Below are positions 55,914 to 64,000 of a stretch of DNA of 64,000 nt, piece after piece; position 1 is the first letter of the stretch; each line of letters opens with the position of its first letter. The notes beneath the pieces were generated by a model, which saw nothing but the letters and a program-made list of their open reading frames with translations, was not told the DNA's origin and made no database searches. Where the stretch lies: the NCBI RefSeq assembly GCF_013341275.1, contig NZ_CP054476.1:1687501-1751500 (forward strand), read 5' to 3'. A program made the translations under genes and the position numbers. The stretch is from Methyloligella sp. GL2 (GTDB lineage: Bacteria; Pseudomonadota; Alphaproteobacteria; Rhizobiales; Methyloligellaceae).

Positions 55914-57680
55914 CTAGTGCGGGTTGCCCGCGCCGCCGAAGACGCCGGCAGCGTTGTAGTTGCCGCCCCCGACATTCCAGGCGCCGAGCACGCCGCCGGC
56001 GGCAATGCCGTTGCGGTTGGCGAAAGAGCCGACAGCTCCACCAGTGAGATTATCGCCGGCGAGGTTGCCCTTGAAGCGATTGATTTGGCCGACCTGCTTC
56101 ATGGTGCCGCCGAAGCTGCGGTGATCGAAATTCATGTTCATCTGGCCGGAGCGCAGGGCAAAATCCCAGCTCATGTTGAAATTGCCCGCCTTGGGATTGG
56201 ATACGAACCCGTTCTGGCCGTGGGTGACGACGGTGCCATACATCTTGCCTGTGTAGGTCGCCGTCGCGTTCTGCACCGCAAGAGAGTCGATCTGAGCTCT
56301 GGTCGAGAGATCGTTGGAAGCCACGACCCAAATCGGATCGAGCGAGTCGATATACGTGGCTTCTCCGTAATTGCCGAAGCCGACATGCGCCCCTGCAGCG
56401 CCCCATTTCAGAAAGTCGCAACTCCCACAGCCGGGAGGATTAGGGTCTTCATCGAACCCGCCTGCAAACGGGCTCACGTAGGAATAGGGTTCTCCGTCAT
56501 TATCGAAGACGCCAACACCGTCGAAGCCGAACACCTTCTCGCCTTCGACGTATTCTTGTTGGTATCTGAACCGATAGGCGGTCGTGGCCGGATCGTCATC
56601 GTTCACGTCATAGAGCACGACACGCAGCGAGTCTAAATCGCCGCTGGTATTGTAAACCGTGTCATCAGGAGACTGACTCATAACGCGGTTTACGAAACCT
56701 TCTTCCGGCACATCGGACGTTACCACGGCGGCCGAATAGCCCTTATAGACCTTCGAATCCGACACCGGCACGATGAACGGGTCGTCGCCGCCACCGCCGC
56801 CGGTTCCACCGCCACCAGTCCCGCCGCCGCCGGGATTGTTGGTGTGGTTTTCCTGGTTCTGGATTTCCTGATTGAGCTGGGTGGTGGTCGCGTCGCTCAC
56901 CAGGGAGCCGAAGACCTGGACGTCGTTGAAGCTGTTGTTCTGGGCTTGCTGGGAGCCGGACTGGCCGCTGCCGCCGGTCGTGCCGCCCGCGCCACCGTTC
57001 TGGCCCCCGGCACCGCCGCCTTGGCCGCCGACGACCACGCGGCCGCGGCCCGAAAGCTGCTGGCTGAACAGGGCGGTGTCGGAGCCCGTGGTCGGACGGA
57101 TGTTGGGTTTGCCGCCGGTCAGGTCGAGGGTGTAGCCCGGCTGATAGACCCTATAGGTGCGGCCGCTCGACGTGGTCAGCACCATCTGATTGCCGAACAG
57201 GAAGGAGAACAGGGTCTTGTTGCCGCCGATCATGCCCTGAAAGATGCCGCCGCGGATGGCCAGGGCGCCGGTCGGCGTCTTCACCGAAACGGAATCGGCA
57301 TTCTTGGAGATCTTGCCGCCGACGAAGCGCAGCACGCCCTTGGAAAAGGAGGCGGCGATCTCGCCTTCCTTCTTGTTGGGATCGTAGACGAATTTGTCGA
57401 TCACTAGGTCGGAGCCGGGGCCGACGGTGAAGGTGGAGCCGTCCACCAGCAACACCTGCACCAGGCCTTCGCCATTGGTGTTGATGCGCTCGTTGTAGAA
57501 GATGGATTTGCCGAGCTTGATCTGGGTCTTCTTGCCGTTCTCGGGCTCGCTGAAGGCGTCGGGACGCACGGCGGCGGCGACGCCCACCTTGCCGGCATCG
57601 GCCGCGCCCGCGCTAAAGCCGATGGCGGCGGCCAAAAGCCCCGCCGTCAGATAGCGCGTATTTCCCGCAAGATTCCCCAT
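55914..57680 (-). CDS. FecR-domain secreted protein with C-terminal TbpB-like barrel (candidate T11SS cargo)
   Basis: A 588-residue exported protein. After the signal peptide (TAGLLAAAIGFSAGAADA) comes a FecR domain (about 40-160: SIFYNERINTNGEGLVQVLL, FTVGPGSDLVIDKF, VKTPTGALAIRGGI). Next are Gly/Gln/Asn-rich linkers, including a GGGGTGGGGTGGGGG run near residue 280-300. The C-terminal 150 residues alternate in beta pattern with Gly ladders (NMSWDFALRSGQMNMNF, FKGNLAGDNLTGGAVGSF, GGNYNAAGVFGGAGNP) and resemble the C-terminal barrel of TbpB/hemophore-like proteins. No lipobox is present, so it should be soluble. The TPR-barrel gene lies 8 bases upstream on the same strand, which suggests that gene exports it. 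Confidence 0.8.
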   Translation of the reverse strand: MGNLAGNTRYLTAGLLAAAIGFSAGAADAGKVGVAAAVRPDAFSEPENGKKTQIKLGKSIFYNERINTNGEGLVQVLLVDGSTFTVGPGSDLVIDKFVYDPNKKEGEIAASFSKGVLRFVGGKISKNADSVSVKTPTGALAIRGGIFQGMIGGNKTLFSFLFGNQMVLTTSSGRTYRVYQPGYTLDLTGGKPNIRPTTGSDTALFSQQLSGRGRVVVGGQGGGAGGQNGGAGGTTGGSGQSGSQQAQNNSFNDVQVFGSLVSDATTTQLNQEIQNQENHTNNPGGGGTGGGGTGGGGGDDPFIVPVSDSKVYKGYSAAVVTSDVPEEGFVNRVMSQSPDDTVYNTSGDLDSLRVVLYDVNDDDPATTAYRFRYQQEYVEGEKVFGFDGVGVFDNDGEPYSYVSPFAGGFDEDPNPPGCGSCDFLKWGAAGAHVGFGNYGEATYIDSLDPIWVVASNDLSTRAQIDSLAVQNATATYTGKMYGTVVTHGQNGFVSNPKAGNFNMSWDFALRSGQMNMNFDHRSFGGTMKQVGQINRFKGNLAGDNLTGGAVGSFANRNGIAAGGVLGAWNVGGGNYNAAGVFGGAGNPH

Positions 57681-57688
57681 AGCGCAGC

Positions 57689-59053
57689 TTAGAACCTCTT
57701 CTGGATGCCCACCAGAGTCGACAGATCGTCGAAGTTGCGAATGTCATAGTTAGAATTCTGCTTGCGATATTCAAGCTGCGGGATAATCGACCAGGTCTCC
57801 GCAACCGGAATAATCAGCGCCGTACGGCCCCAGAAGGTGTCGTCCTCCTCGGTTTCGGTGCTGATGGTGTAGTCGGGCGCATCGTATTCGCGGGCGATCA
57901 CGCTGGCGCCGATCTGCCAGGTCCAGGGAAAGCGATTGTTGGGCAGGGGGCTTTCGAAGCTCCAGGCAAGCCCGGCGGTGAGGGCGATCTGCCAGTTGGC
58001 GTAGAAATCGGCATCCGCCGCCTCGCGCTGGGCCTGGCCTTCCACGGTCAGGATCACGCCCGGCGAGAGGAAATAAGAATAGGTGGTGGTGGCGCGAGTC
58101 TGCCAGCCGGTCCACAGCGAGTTGGTTGGCAGCTCGTTGGAGTTCTGGAAGTCGCGGTAGCGGGTCTCCAGCCGGACATCGAGCAGGCTGCGCTCATTGG
58201 CGAAGGTGTAGAGGCGGGTGCCGGCGCCGGGCGCACCGAAATAATAGTCGCCGCCGAGATAAGTCAGGTCGCCGATGGCGTAGACATAGAGGCGGCCGTT
58301 ATTCACCCCGAAGCGGCGCAGATTGTAGGAGGGGCCGGCGGTCACCTCCAACACGTTGAGATCGACGTCGGACAGCTCGAAATGGGTCGAGCTATAGGCC
58401 AGGAAGTCGAAATCGAACGTGTCGCCCTGGCGCTCGCGGTCGTAGGAATAGTGCACCGTGCCGACATTCAGCGAGCTCCAGTCGGACTGGCCCGAGGATT
58501 GCTCGTCGATGGTGAAGGGCAGGCCGTTCAGCGTCACGGTGCGGCTGGCCGGGCCGGCATTGGCATTGCTCTCCCAGCGGAGCGCGCTGAAGATCTGCGC
58601 TTCGAACGGGGCCGGCTCGACCGAGAGCGAGAGCTGCTCCAGATAAAGGCGCACCGTCTTGGCCACGTCCGGCGGGGTGGCCGGGTTGGAGAGGGTCTGC
58701 TCCAGATAGCTGCGCGAGGTCTCATAGGCGCCGAGCTTGTAATAGAGCAGGCCGGTCTTCAGCTGCAGCTGCGGCGTGTTGGGCGAGAAGATCAGCATCC
58801 GCTCCAAGGTGGTGACGGCGCCTTCGTAATCGCCCGCGGCCTCGGAGAGCTCGACATATTGGAAGGCGAGGTCGAGATCGTTGGGCCGCTCGAGCATCTG
58901 CTCCAGCAAGGCCTCGCGGCGGGCATCCAGCTGCTCTGGAGTCAGACGGGATATCTCGGCGTTGGACGAGCCGGCGGCGGCCGCGGGCATAGCGATACTC
59001 GCAGCTAAACCAAAGGCGGCTATCAAAGCCGCCAGATACGCGCCCAGCCTCAT
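57689..59053 (-). CDS. TPR plus outer-membrane beta-barrel protein (DUF560/Slam-like)
   Basis: A protein of about 454 residues. A signal peptide (YLAALIAAFGLAASIAMPAAA) is followed by N-terminal TPR-like helices (about 35-155: EALLEQMLERPNDLDLAFQY, YEGAVTTLERMLIFSPNTPQ, ALGAYETS-type). The rest forms an outer-membrane barrel that starts EAQIFSALRWESNANAGP and ends EYRKQNSNYDIRNFDD ... GIQKRF, with the terminal aromatic residue. TPR plus this barrel is the plan of Slam/DUF560 proteins, the type XI secretion porter. The ATG at 59053 begins the signal peptide; an in-frame start at 59131 adds an unrelated leader. The FecR gene follows by 8 bases. Confidence 0.82.
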   Translation of the reverse strand: MRLGAYLAALIAAFGLAASIAMPAAAAGSSNAEISRLTPEQLDARREALLEQMLERPNDLDLAFQYVELSEAAGDYEGAVTTLERMLIFSPNTPQLQLKTGLLYYKLGAYETSRSYLEQTLSNPATPPDVAKTVRLYLEQLSLSVEPAPFEAQIFSALRWESNANAGPASRTVTLNGLPFTIDEQSSGQSDWSSLNVGTVHYSYDRERQGDTFDFDFLAYSSTHFELSDVDLNVLEVTAGPSYNLRRFGVNNGRLYVYAIGDLTYLGGDYYFGAPGAGTRLYTFANERSLLDVRLETRYRDFQNSNELPTNSLWTGWQTRATTTYSYFLSPGVILTVEGQAQREAADADFYANWQIALTAGLAWSFESPLPNNRFPWTWQIGASVIAREYDAPDYTISTETEEDDTFWGRTALIIPVAETWSIIPQLEYRKQNSNYDIRNFDDLSTLVGIQKRF

Positions 59054-59341
59054 TACACCCGCCACCCTGTCTTGAAGCGGTAAAACTACCGAAGCGGCGG
59101 AGGCGCGGCAAGCGAAGGCAGGGTTCCACAAGGCGGGTTTGGCGGCTCTGTTGCCTCCGGAACACGCTGAAAAAGCGTCCGAATTTGAAACACTTCGGCC
59201 GGTTTCTTCAATGCTTAACGGGCATTAACGCTTTCTCAATGCTCCAGGCGTCTGATGAGGGCAAGCAGCGCAAGGCGGCCGACGGGCCGGAGCCTCGCGC
59301 GAGGGATGCTCCTTTCGTATCAGCGTAACCGGGGGCCAGAC

Positions 59342-60331
59342 GTGAATAGGGTGGGTCTGCCCAGCGCAATGCCGGGCAAGAGCCATATGCTGCAAAGCCC
59401 GGCGGGTATTGCAGATGGCTTTCGCTATCTCATTGTCATTGCGTTGGTTTTTTGCCTGACCGTGTGGCTTGGCGCCTGCGGCAAGGGCAATGGCGAGAAG
59501 CTTGGCGAACGCATCGTGCCGTTGGGGCAGACCGCGCCGAAGGGCGGCGGGCGCCGTCTGGTCGGCGAGCCCTATAAGGTGGCCGGGCGCTGGTACACTC
59601 CAAAAGAAGTCCGCTCCTACAGCAAGGTGGGCGTCGCCTCCTGGTATGGCGACCTGTTCCATGGGCGCCGCACCGCCAATGGCGAGATCTACGACGTGAA
59701 CCGGCTTTCGGCGGCGCATAAGACGCTGCCGCTGCCGGCCTATGCCAGGGTCACCAATCTTTCCAACAACCGGACCATCGTGGTGCGGGTCAACGATCGC
59801 GGGCCGTTCTCCAACGACCGGCTGATCGATCTTTCCAAGAAGGCGGCCGATGCGCTGGGGTTCCGCCAGCATGGGGTGGCGAAGGTGCGGGTGACCTATA
59901 TGGGGCCGGCGCCGCTTTCCGGCGACGACAGCTATGAGCGGCGCTTCCTGGCCAGTCAAAGCTGGGTCCGGCATTACGCCTCGGCCGAACCGCCGCCGAA
60001 CGCCGATCCGATAACCGTTGCGAGCGTCTCCAAGCCGGTCCCGGCACCGCTGCCCAAGCCTGCCGCGCTCGGTCCGCTGCCCAGCGAGCCGGCTCCGGCG
60101 GGCGGGGCGTTCTCGATTCAGGCCGGCTCGTTCAGCCAAGAGGGGAATGCCGCCAAGGCGCGCCAGACGCTTGGGGGCATTGGCCACGTTGATGTGGCGC
60201 CGGTGATGGTTGGCGATGTGCGCTATTATCGGGTGCGGGTCGGGCCTTTCGCCGACCGGGGACGGGCCGAAGCGGCGCTGCAGCAGATCACCGCCGCCGG
60301 TTATCACGGGGCGCGGGTGGTTTCGCAGTAA
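59342..60331 (+). CDS. rlpA: Septal ring lytic transglycosylase-like RlpA lipoprotein with SPOR domain
   Basis: A lipoprotein with signal peptide and lipobox LGAC (ALVFCLTVWLGACGKGNG). It has a double-psi beta-barrel domain (VGVASWYGDLFHGRRTANGE, RTIVVRVNDRGPFSNDRL, DLSKKAADALGF) and a C-terminal SPOR domain (FSIQAGSFSQEGNAAKARQT, RVRVGPFADRGRAEAALQQI). RlpA cuts naked glycan strands at the septum in Pseudomonas; activity here is inferred. The start is uncertain: GTG 59342 has GGGGG at 7 bases, while ATG 59369 or 59387 give shorter n-regions. dacC follows on the same strand. Confidence 0.9.
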   Translation: MNRVGLPSAMPGKSHMLQSPAGIADGFRYLIVIALVFCLTVWLGACGKGNGEKLGERIVPLGQTAPKGGGRRLVGEPYKVAGRWYTPKEVRSYSKVGVASWYGDLFHGRRTANGEIYDVNRLSAAHKTLPLPAYARVTNLSNNRTIVVRVNDRGPFSNDRLIDLSKKAADALGFRQHGVAKVRVTYMGPAPLSGDDSYERRFLASQSWVRHYASAEPPPNADPITVASVSKPVPAPLPKPAALGPLPSEPAPAGGAFSIQAGSFSQEGNAAKARQTLGGIGHVDVAPVMVGDVRYYRVRVGPFADRGRAEAALQQITAAGYHGARVVSQ

Positions 60332-60450
60332 CAGGGGTCCGCAAGAGCGCCTTGCCGCACAGTTGCACCGATTGATTTTTGCGCCTCAGGGCGAGATAGT
60401 AAACGCGGCTGTCCCGGGGGTGGGGTAGCGCGCCCCTTCCAGACCGATTG

Positions 60451-61668
60451 ATGATGTCGCCCTTTCGAGGTTGCAAAAAACTGTCCCGGCGCCTTTTGAG
60501 CTTGAGCGCGGCATGTGCCGTGTTCTTGACCATGTTCTTGGCCGGGTTTGGCGTGGGCGTGGCGCCGGCGCAGGCGGCCGAGCCGTTCAAGACCGAGGCA
60601 GAGCACGCCATTCTGGTCGACAGCAATACCGGTCTCGTCCTTTACGAGAAGGACGCCGATACGCCGATGCCGCCGGCCAGCATGAGCAAGCTGATGACCT
60701 TGGCGGTGGTGTTCCGGGAGCTGAAGGCCGGGCGGATCAGTCTGAACAAGGAATTCGAGGTCAGCGAGCATGCCTGGCGCAAGGGTGGGGCGCCGTCCGG
60801 CACCTCGGCGATGTTCGCGCCGATCCATTCCAATATCAGCGTCGACGAGCTGATCCAGGGCACTGCGGTGCAATCGGGCAACGATGCCTGTCTGATCCTC
60901 GCCGAGGGCATCGCCGGCTCGGAAGAGGCGTTCGTCAAGATGATGAACGACTACGCCAAAGAGATCGGGCTGACCGGATCAGTGTTCAAGAACGCCACCG
61001 GCTTGCCGGAGGAGGGCCATGTGATGACGGCCCGGGATCTCGCCAAGCTGGCGCAGTATCTGATGGATACGTACCCCGAATATTATCACTATTTCGGCCA
61101 GCCGACCTTCGAGTTCACCAAGTTCACCTTCCGCAACCGCAACCCGCTGATCTTCGACGATATCGGCGTCGACGGGATGAAGACCGGCTATACCAAGGAA
61201 GCCGGCTACGGGCTGGTGGCTAGCGCCACCCGGGGCGGACGGCGGCTGATCGCCGTGGTCAGCGGGCTGAAATCGAAGAAGGCGCGGGAGAACGATCCCC
61301 GCCGCATGCTCGATTGGGGCTTCGACGGGTTCAAGCCCTATCTCCTGTTCGACAGGGACGAGAAGGTGAGCCGGGCGCTGGTCTGGGGCGGCGAGAAACA
61401 TTACGTGCCGCTGGTCGGCGATGGCGATATCCATATCCTGCTGCCGGCCTTGGACGATCCGCAGCTCACCGCCACCATCGCCTATGAAGGACCGGTGAAG
61501 GCGCCGATCAAGAAGGGGCAGAAGGTGGGCGAGCTTCGGATCGTGTCGGAAGATTTGAACGCGACGAACGTTATTCCGCTTTATGCCGGCGAGGATATCG
61601 GCCAAAGCAATTTCGCCTGGCGGGGGCTCGATTCCCTGTTCGTCCTCGCGTTTGGCTGGGCGCTCTAA
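60451..61668 (+). CDS. dacC: D-alanyl-D-alanine carboxypeptidase, PBP5/PBP6 family
   Basis: A 405-residue exported low-molecular-mass penicillin-binding protein. Signal peptide (AACAVFLTMFLAGFGVGVAPAQA in parts), then SMSK (PPASMSKLMTLAVV), SGN (AVQSGNDACLILAE) and KTG (DGMKTGYTKEAG). The C-terminal beta-sandwich (PIKKGQKVGELRIVSEDL) and a terminal amphipathic helix (LFVLAFGWAL) give membrane attachment as in E. coli PBP5/6. Compared with the gene at 18147 it has no SPOR domain. It lies between rlpA and tmk. Confidence 0.95.
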   Translation: MMSPFRGCKKLSRRLLSLSAACAVFLTMFLAGFGVGVAPAQAAEPFKTEAEHAILVDSNTGLVLYEKDADTPMPPASMSKLMTLAVVFRELKAGRISLNKEFEVSEHAWRKGGAPSGTSAMFAPIHSNISVDELIQGTAVQSGNDACLILAEGIAGSEEAFVKMMNDYAKEIGLTGSVFKNATGLPEEGHVMTARDLAKLAQYLMDTYPEYYHYFGQPTFEFTKFTFRNRNPLIFDDIGVDGMKTGYTKEAGYGLVASATRGGRRLIAVVSGLKSKKARENDPRRMLDWGFDGFKPYLLFDRDEKVSRALVWGGEKHYVPLVGDGDIHILLPALDDPQLTATIAYEGPVKAPIKKGQKVGELRIVSEDLNATNVIPLYAGEDIGQSNFAWRGLDSLFVLAFGWAL

Positions 61669-61688
61669 GCGCTGGAACGGATTTCGAT

Positions 61689-62336
61689 ATGGTGCGCTAC
61701 GATCCTGGCAAATTGATCACGCTGGAAGGCGGCGAAGGCTCCGGCAAGTCGACGCAAGCGGAGATTTTAGCGACGCGTCTGGCGCGGGCCGGGCGGCGTA
61801 TTCTGGCGACCCGCGAACCCGGCGGCTCGCCCGGCGCCGAGGCGATCCGCGACGCGCTGCTGCAGGGCGAGGTGTGGCGCTACGGGCCGTTCGCCGAGGC
61901 GCTGCTGTTCTCCATCGCCCGCAAGGATCACATCGACTACTCCATCGCCAAGGCGGTGACCGATGGGCGCTGGGTGGTATGCGACCGGTTCATGGATTCC
62001 ACCCGCGCCTATCAGGGCGAGATGGGCGGCGTGAAGCCGGAAATTCTTCATGCCTTGGAACGCGTTACCATGGGCGAGTTTACGCCCGATCTGACCTTGA
62101 TTTTGGACATTCCGGCCGAGCAGGGATTGGCGCGGGCCCATGCAAGGCGCGAGGAGAGTGAAGAGCCGGACCGGTTCGAGCGGGAAGAGGTCCGCATGCA
62201 TGACCGTATCCGCCAGGCGTTTCTCGATATCGCCGAGGAGGAGCCGGAGCGCTGCGTGGTGATCGATGCTTCGCAATCGGAGGCCACGGTCTCGGAGGAT
62301 ATCTGGGAGGCCGTCAGCGAGCGGCTGGGGCCGTAA
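61689..62336 (+). CDS. tmk: Thymidylate kinase
   Basis: A 215-residue kinase forming dTDP from dTMP and ATP. P-loop LEGGEGSGKSTQAEILATRL, the DR(Y/F) region VVCDRFMDSTRAYQGEMGG, and the lid DIPAEQGLARAHARREESEE are as in the E. coli-type enzyme. Its stop codon overlaps the holB start by one base (TAATG), so the two are translationally coupled. Confidence 0.97.
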   Translation: MVRYDPGKLITLEGGEGSGKSTQAEILATRLARAGRRILATREPGGSPGAEAIRDALLQGEVWRYGPFAEALLFSIARKDHIDYSIAKAVTDGRWVVCDRFMDSTRAYQGEMGGVKPEILHALERVTMGEFTPDLTLILDIPAEQGLARAHARREESEEPDRFEREEVRMHDRIRQAFLDIAEEEPERCVVIDASQSEATVSEDIWEAVSERLGP

Positions 62337-63463
62337 TGGCGGCCGCCAAGAAATCCGCAAAAGCCGACGTCAAAACCGACGAGCCGGACCGGCTGGCCGG
62401 CTTTGCCGCGCCGCGCGAGGTGGCCAAGGTGTTCGGCCATGAGGGGCCGGCGCAGGAATTCATGGACGCGCTGGCCAGCGGCCGGCTGCATCACGGCTGG
62501 CTGCTGACCGGACCGGAGGGGGTCGGCAAGGCGACGCTGGCTTATGCGTTGGCGCGGCGGCTTCTGGCGCAAAATCATGCCGAACGGGGCGGCGATCCGG
62601 ACGATCCGGGCGCGCCGCTTTTCGTGCAAATCGCCGGCAAGGCGCATCCTAATCTCTTGGTGCTGACCCGCACCTATAATCCGAAGACCAAGCGCTTCAT
62701 GCAGTGGATCAGCGTCGACGAGGTGCGCCGCTTGCGGGGCTTTCTCGGCGCCACGGCTGCCGAGAGCGGCTGGCGGGTGGTGATCGTCGACCGCGCGGAC
62801 GAGCTGAACCAGAGCGCCGCCAACGCGCTGCTGAAGGCTTTGGAAGAGCCGCCGCCGAACACGGTGTTCCTGCTTCTGGCCAATGCGGAAGGGCGGCTTC
62901 CCGCCACTATTCGCTCCCGCTGTCGCAGCTTGCGGCTTTCGCCTTTGGAGATGGCGCCGTTGCGCCAGGCGGTGGAGCAGGGCCTTGCTCTGAGCGACAG
63001 GGACGCCTCGCCCGATGCGCTGGAGACGGCGCTCTCTTTGAGCGAAGGCTCGGTGCGGTTGGCGCTGGAGCTCGCCACGGGCGAAGGGATCGGGCTTTAC
63101 CGCGATATCCTCTCCGCCTTCGCCGGGCTGCCGGCTTTGGATGGCGTCTGGCTGCATAGCGAGGCCGACCGGCTTTCCAGCCCTGCCAATGTGGAGCGCT
63201 TCGAGCTGTTCTTCGCCCTGCTGCTGGGGCTGATGGAACGGCTGATCCGGCACGCCGCGACGGGGCACGGGGCCAGCAACGACGAAGAGGCGGCGATCGC
63301 GGCCCGTCTGCTCAGCAGCTCCAATCTCAAGGCCTGGGCGGAAGCCTGGGAGGCGATCACCAAGTCGAAGGCCGAGGTGCTGGGGCTCAATCTCGACCGC
63401 GGGCTTTTGCTGGTGGAGAGTTTTGGGCGGCTGCAAGCGCTCGCGAGCAAGGCCGCCGCTTAG
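62336..63463 (+). CDS. holB: DNA polymerase III subunit delta'
   Basis: A 375-residue clamp-loader subunit. Features are the N-terminal FGHEGPAQEFMDALASGRLH, the nucleotide-binding-like loop LTGPEGVGKATLAYALARRL, ISVDEVRRLRGFLGATAAES, and LNQSAANALLKALEEPPPNT with the SRC motif in IRSRCRSLRLSPLE. The N-terminal 25 residues are Lys/Ala-rich. It overlaps tmk by one base and is followed 66 bases later by metG, the usual order. Confidence 0.96.
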   Translation: MAAAKKSAKADVKTDEPDRLAGFAAPREVAKVFGHEGPAQEFMDALASGRLHHGWLLTGPEGVGKATLAYALARRLLAQNHAERGGDPDDPGAPLFVQIAGKAHPNLLVLTRTYNPKTKRFMQWISVDEVRRLRGFLGATAAESGWRVVIVDRADELNQSAANALLKALEEPPPNTVFLLLANAEGRLPATIRSRCRSLRLSPLEMAPLRQAVEQGLALSDRDASPDALETALSLSEGSVRLALELATGEGIGLYRDILSAFAGLPALDGVWLHSEADRLSSPANVERFELFFALLLGLMERLIRHAATGHGASNDEEAAIAARLLSSSNLKAWAEAWEAITKSKAEVLGLNLDRGLLLVESFGRLQALASKAAA

Positions 63464-63529
63464 GTTTTCTTGACGCTCCCGCCCTCAGCATGCTTGCCGG
63501 GAGAGGACGGCGCGGCTATTCCTGCCGCC

Positions 63530-64000
63530 ATGTCAGACAGCGACGCTTACTACCTCACCACCGCCATCTCCTATCCCAACGATGTGCCCCATATCGGCCA
63601 TGCCTATGAGGCCATCGCCACGGATGCGCTTGCCCGTTTCCGCCGCCTGCAGGGGCGCGACGTCTATTTCCTGACCGGGACCGACGAGCACGGCATCAAG
63701 ATGGTGCAGACCGCAAAGGCGCAAGGCATCACCGCCGCCGAGCTCGCCGATAAGAACACGCCGCGCTTCCGCGCCATGGCCGAGGCGCTGAACTGCTCCA
63801 ATGACGATTTCATCACCACCCGGGAAGAGCGCCATGTCCGCTCCGTCACCGAGCTGTGGAAGCGGATGGCCGATCATGGCGACATCTATCTCGACACCTA
63901 TGCCGGCTGGTATTCGGTGCGGGACGAGGCCTATTACGACGAAAGCGAGCTGACGGAAGCAGACGGTCAGAAGCTCTCGCCGCAGGGAACGCCCGTCGAA
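63530..64000 (+). CDS. metG: Methionine--tRNA ligase (3' end outside the window)
   Basis: The first 157 residues of MetRS. Sequence from ATG 63530: [20 protein letters not shown] with the HIGH signature, then [18 protein letters not shown] and [20 protein letters not shown]. The frame is open to the last base. The region after YDESEL does not show the Cys4 zinc knuckle of the MetG1 type, so it is the form usual in alphaproteobacteria. The start was chosen as the first ATG giving the full Rossmann strand. Confidence 0.97.
   Translation, partial: MSDSDAYYLTTAISYPNDVPHIGHAYEAIATDALARFRRLQGRDVYFLTGTDEHGIKMVQTAKAQGITAAELADKNTPRFRAMAEALNCSNDDFITTREERHVRSVTELWKRMADHGDIYLDTYAGWYSVRDEAYYDESELTEADGQKLSPQGTPVE

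Noticed and set aside
59215-59229. CtrA box upstream of rlpA and the Slam-like gene
   Set aside because: TTAACGGGCATTAAC has a 6-base spacer between the half sites, whereas the CtrA consensus needs 7.

Overview
The window is a GC-rich (about 60-65% by eye), densely coded chromosomal segment of an alphaproteobacterium, most likely a member of the Hyphomicrobiales (Rhizobiales). The evidence is gene order and family content: divK-pleD-(RNA-like spacer)-rpmG-DUF983-rnr-topA-dprA-plsY-pyrC-pyrB, phasin-clpS-clpA, rlpA-dacC-tmk-holB-metG, an EipB-type periplasmic protein, DUF1489, and a catalytically degenerate PyrC beside PyrB are all typical of that group. No species is named. No prophage, transposase, plasmid gene or CRISPR array was seen.

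Layout. 1-3931: end of an RND efflux adaptor and its inner-membrane pump. 4012-7048: biotin-dependent acyl-CoA carboxylase alpha subunit, acylphosphatase and, convergently, LipB. 7219-8698: tRNA-Leu(GAG), a repeat-bearing spacer and a lone sulfotransferase-like gene. 8901-12621: MgtE, a YdcF-type protein, DUF1489 and PanC. 12822-17996: PutA, a VWA protein, a membrane J-domain protein and DoxX. 18147-23089: PBP5-type carboxypeptidase with a SPOR domain, phasin under a recognisable promoter, ClpS and ClpA. 23144-23969: a gene-free cluster of palindromic repeats. 23970-29967: HIT protein, FemAB-like protein, GDPD, RidA, EipB, DivK and PleD. 29968-30561: gene-free spacer rich in hairpins. 30562-40893: rpmG to pyrB. 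41131-47995: DUF5993/DsbB, RuvX, UPF0173, GatCAB with a chorismate mutase between gatA and gatB, and a quinone oxidoreductase. 48309-50693: SEL1-like protein, Cys-rich exported protein, tRNA-Ser(GCU), WYL/TerB protein. 50766-55298: an agmatine catabolic operon. 55572-59053: dodecin, a FecR-domain secreted protein and a TPR plus beta-barrel outer-membrane protein. 59342-64000: RlpA, second carboxypeptidase, Tmk, HolB and the start of MetG.

The most interesting systems are (i) the tandem TPR/beta-barrel (DUF560/Slam-like) and FecR-domain genes, which look like a type XI secretion porter with its cargo; (ii) an agmatine deiminase-putrescine carbamoyltransferase-carbamate kinase-antiporter operon in the same order as aguBDAC of lactic acid bacteria, an ATP-yielding route unusual in proteobacteria; (iii) a PyrC that lacks most metal-binding residues; (iv) a phasin promoter with a duplicated operator-like element; and (v) the hairpin-rich pleD-rpmG spacer. 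Most other genes are housekeeping. All family assignments come from reading the translated sequences; no database search was run.
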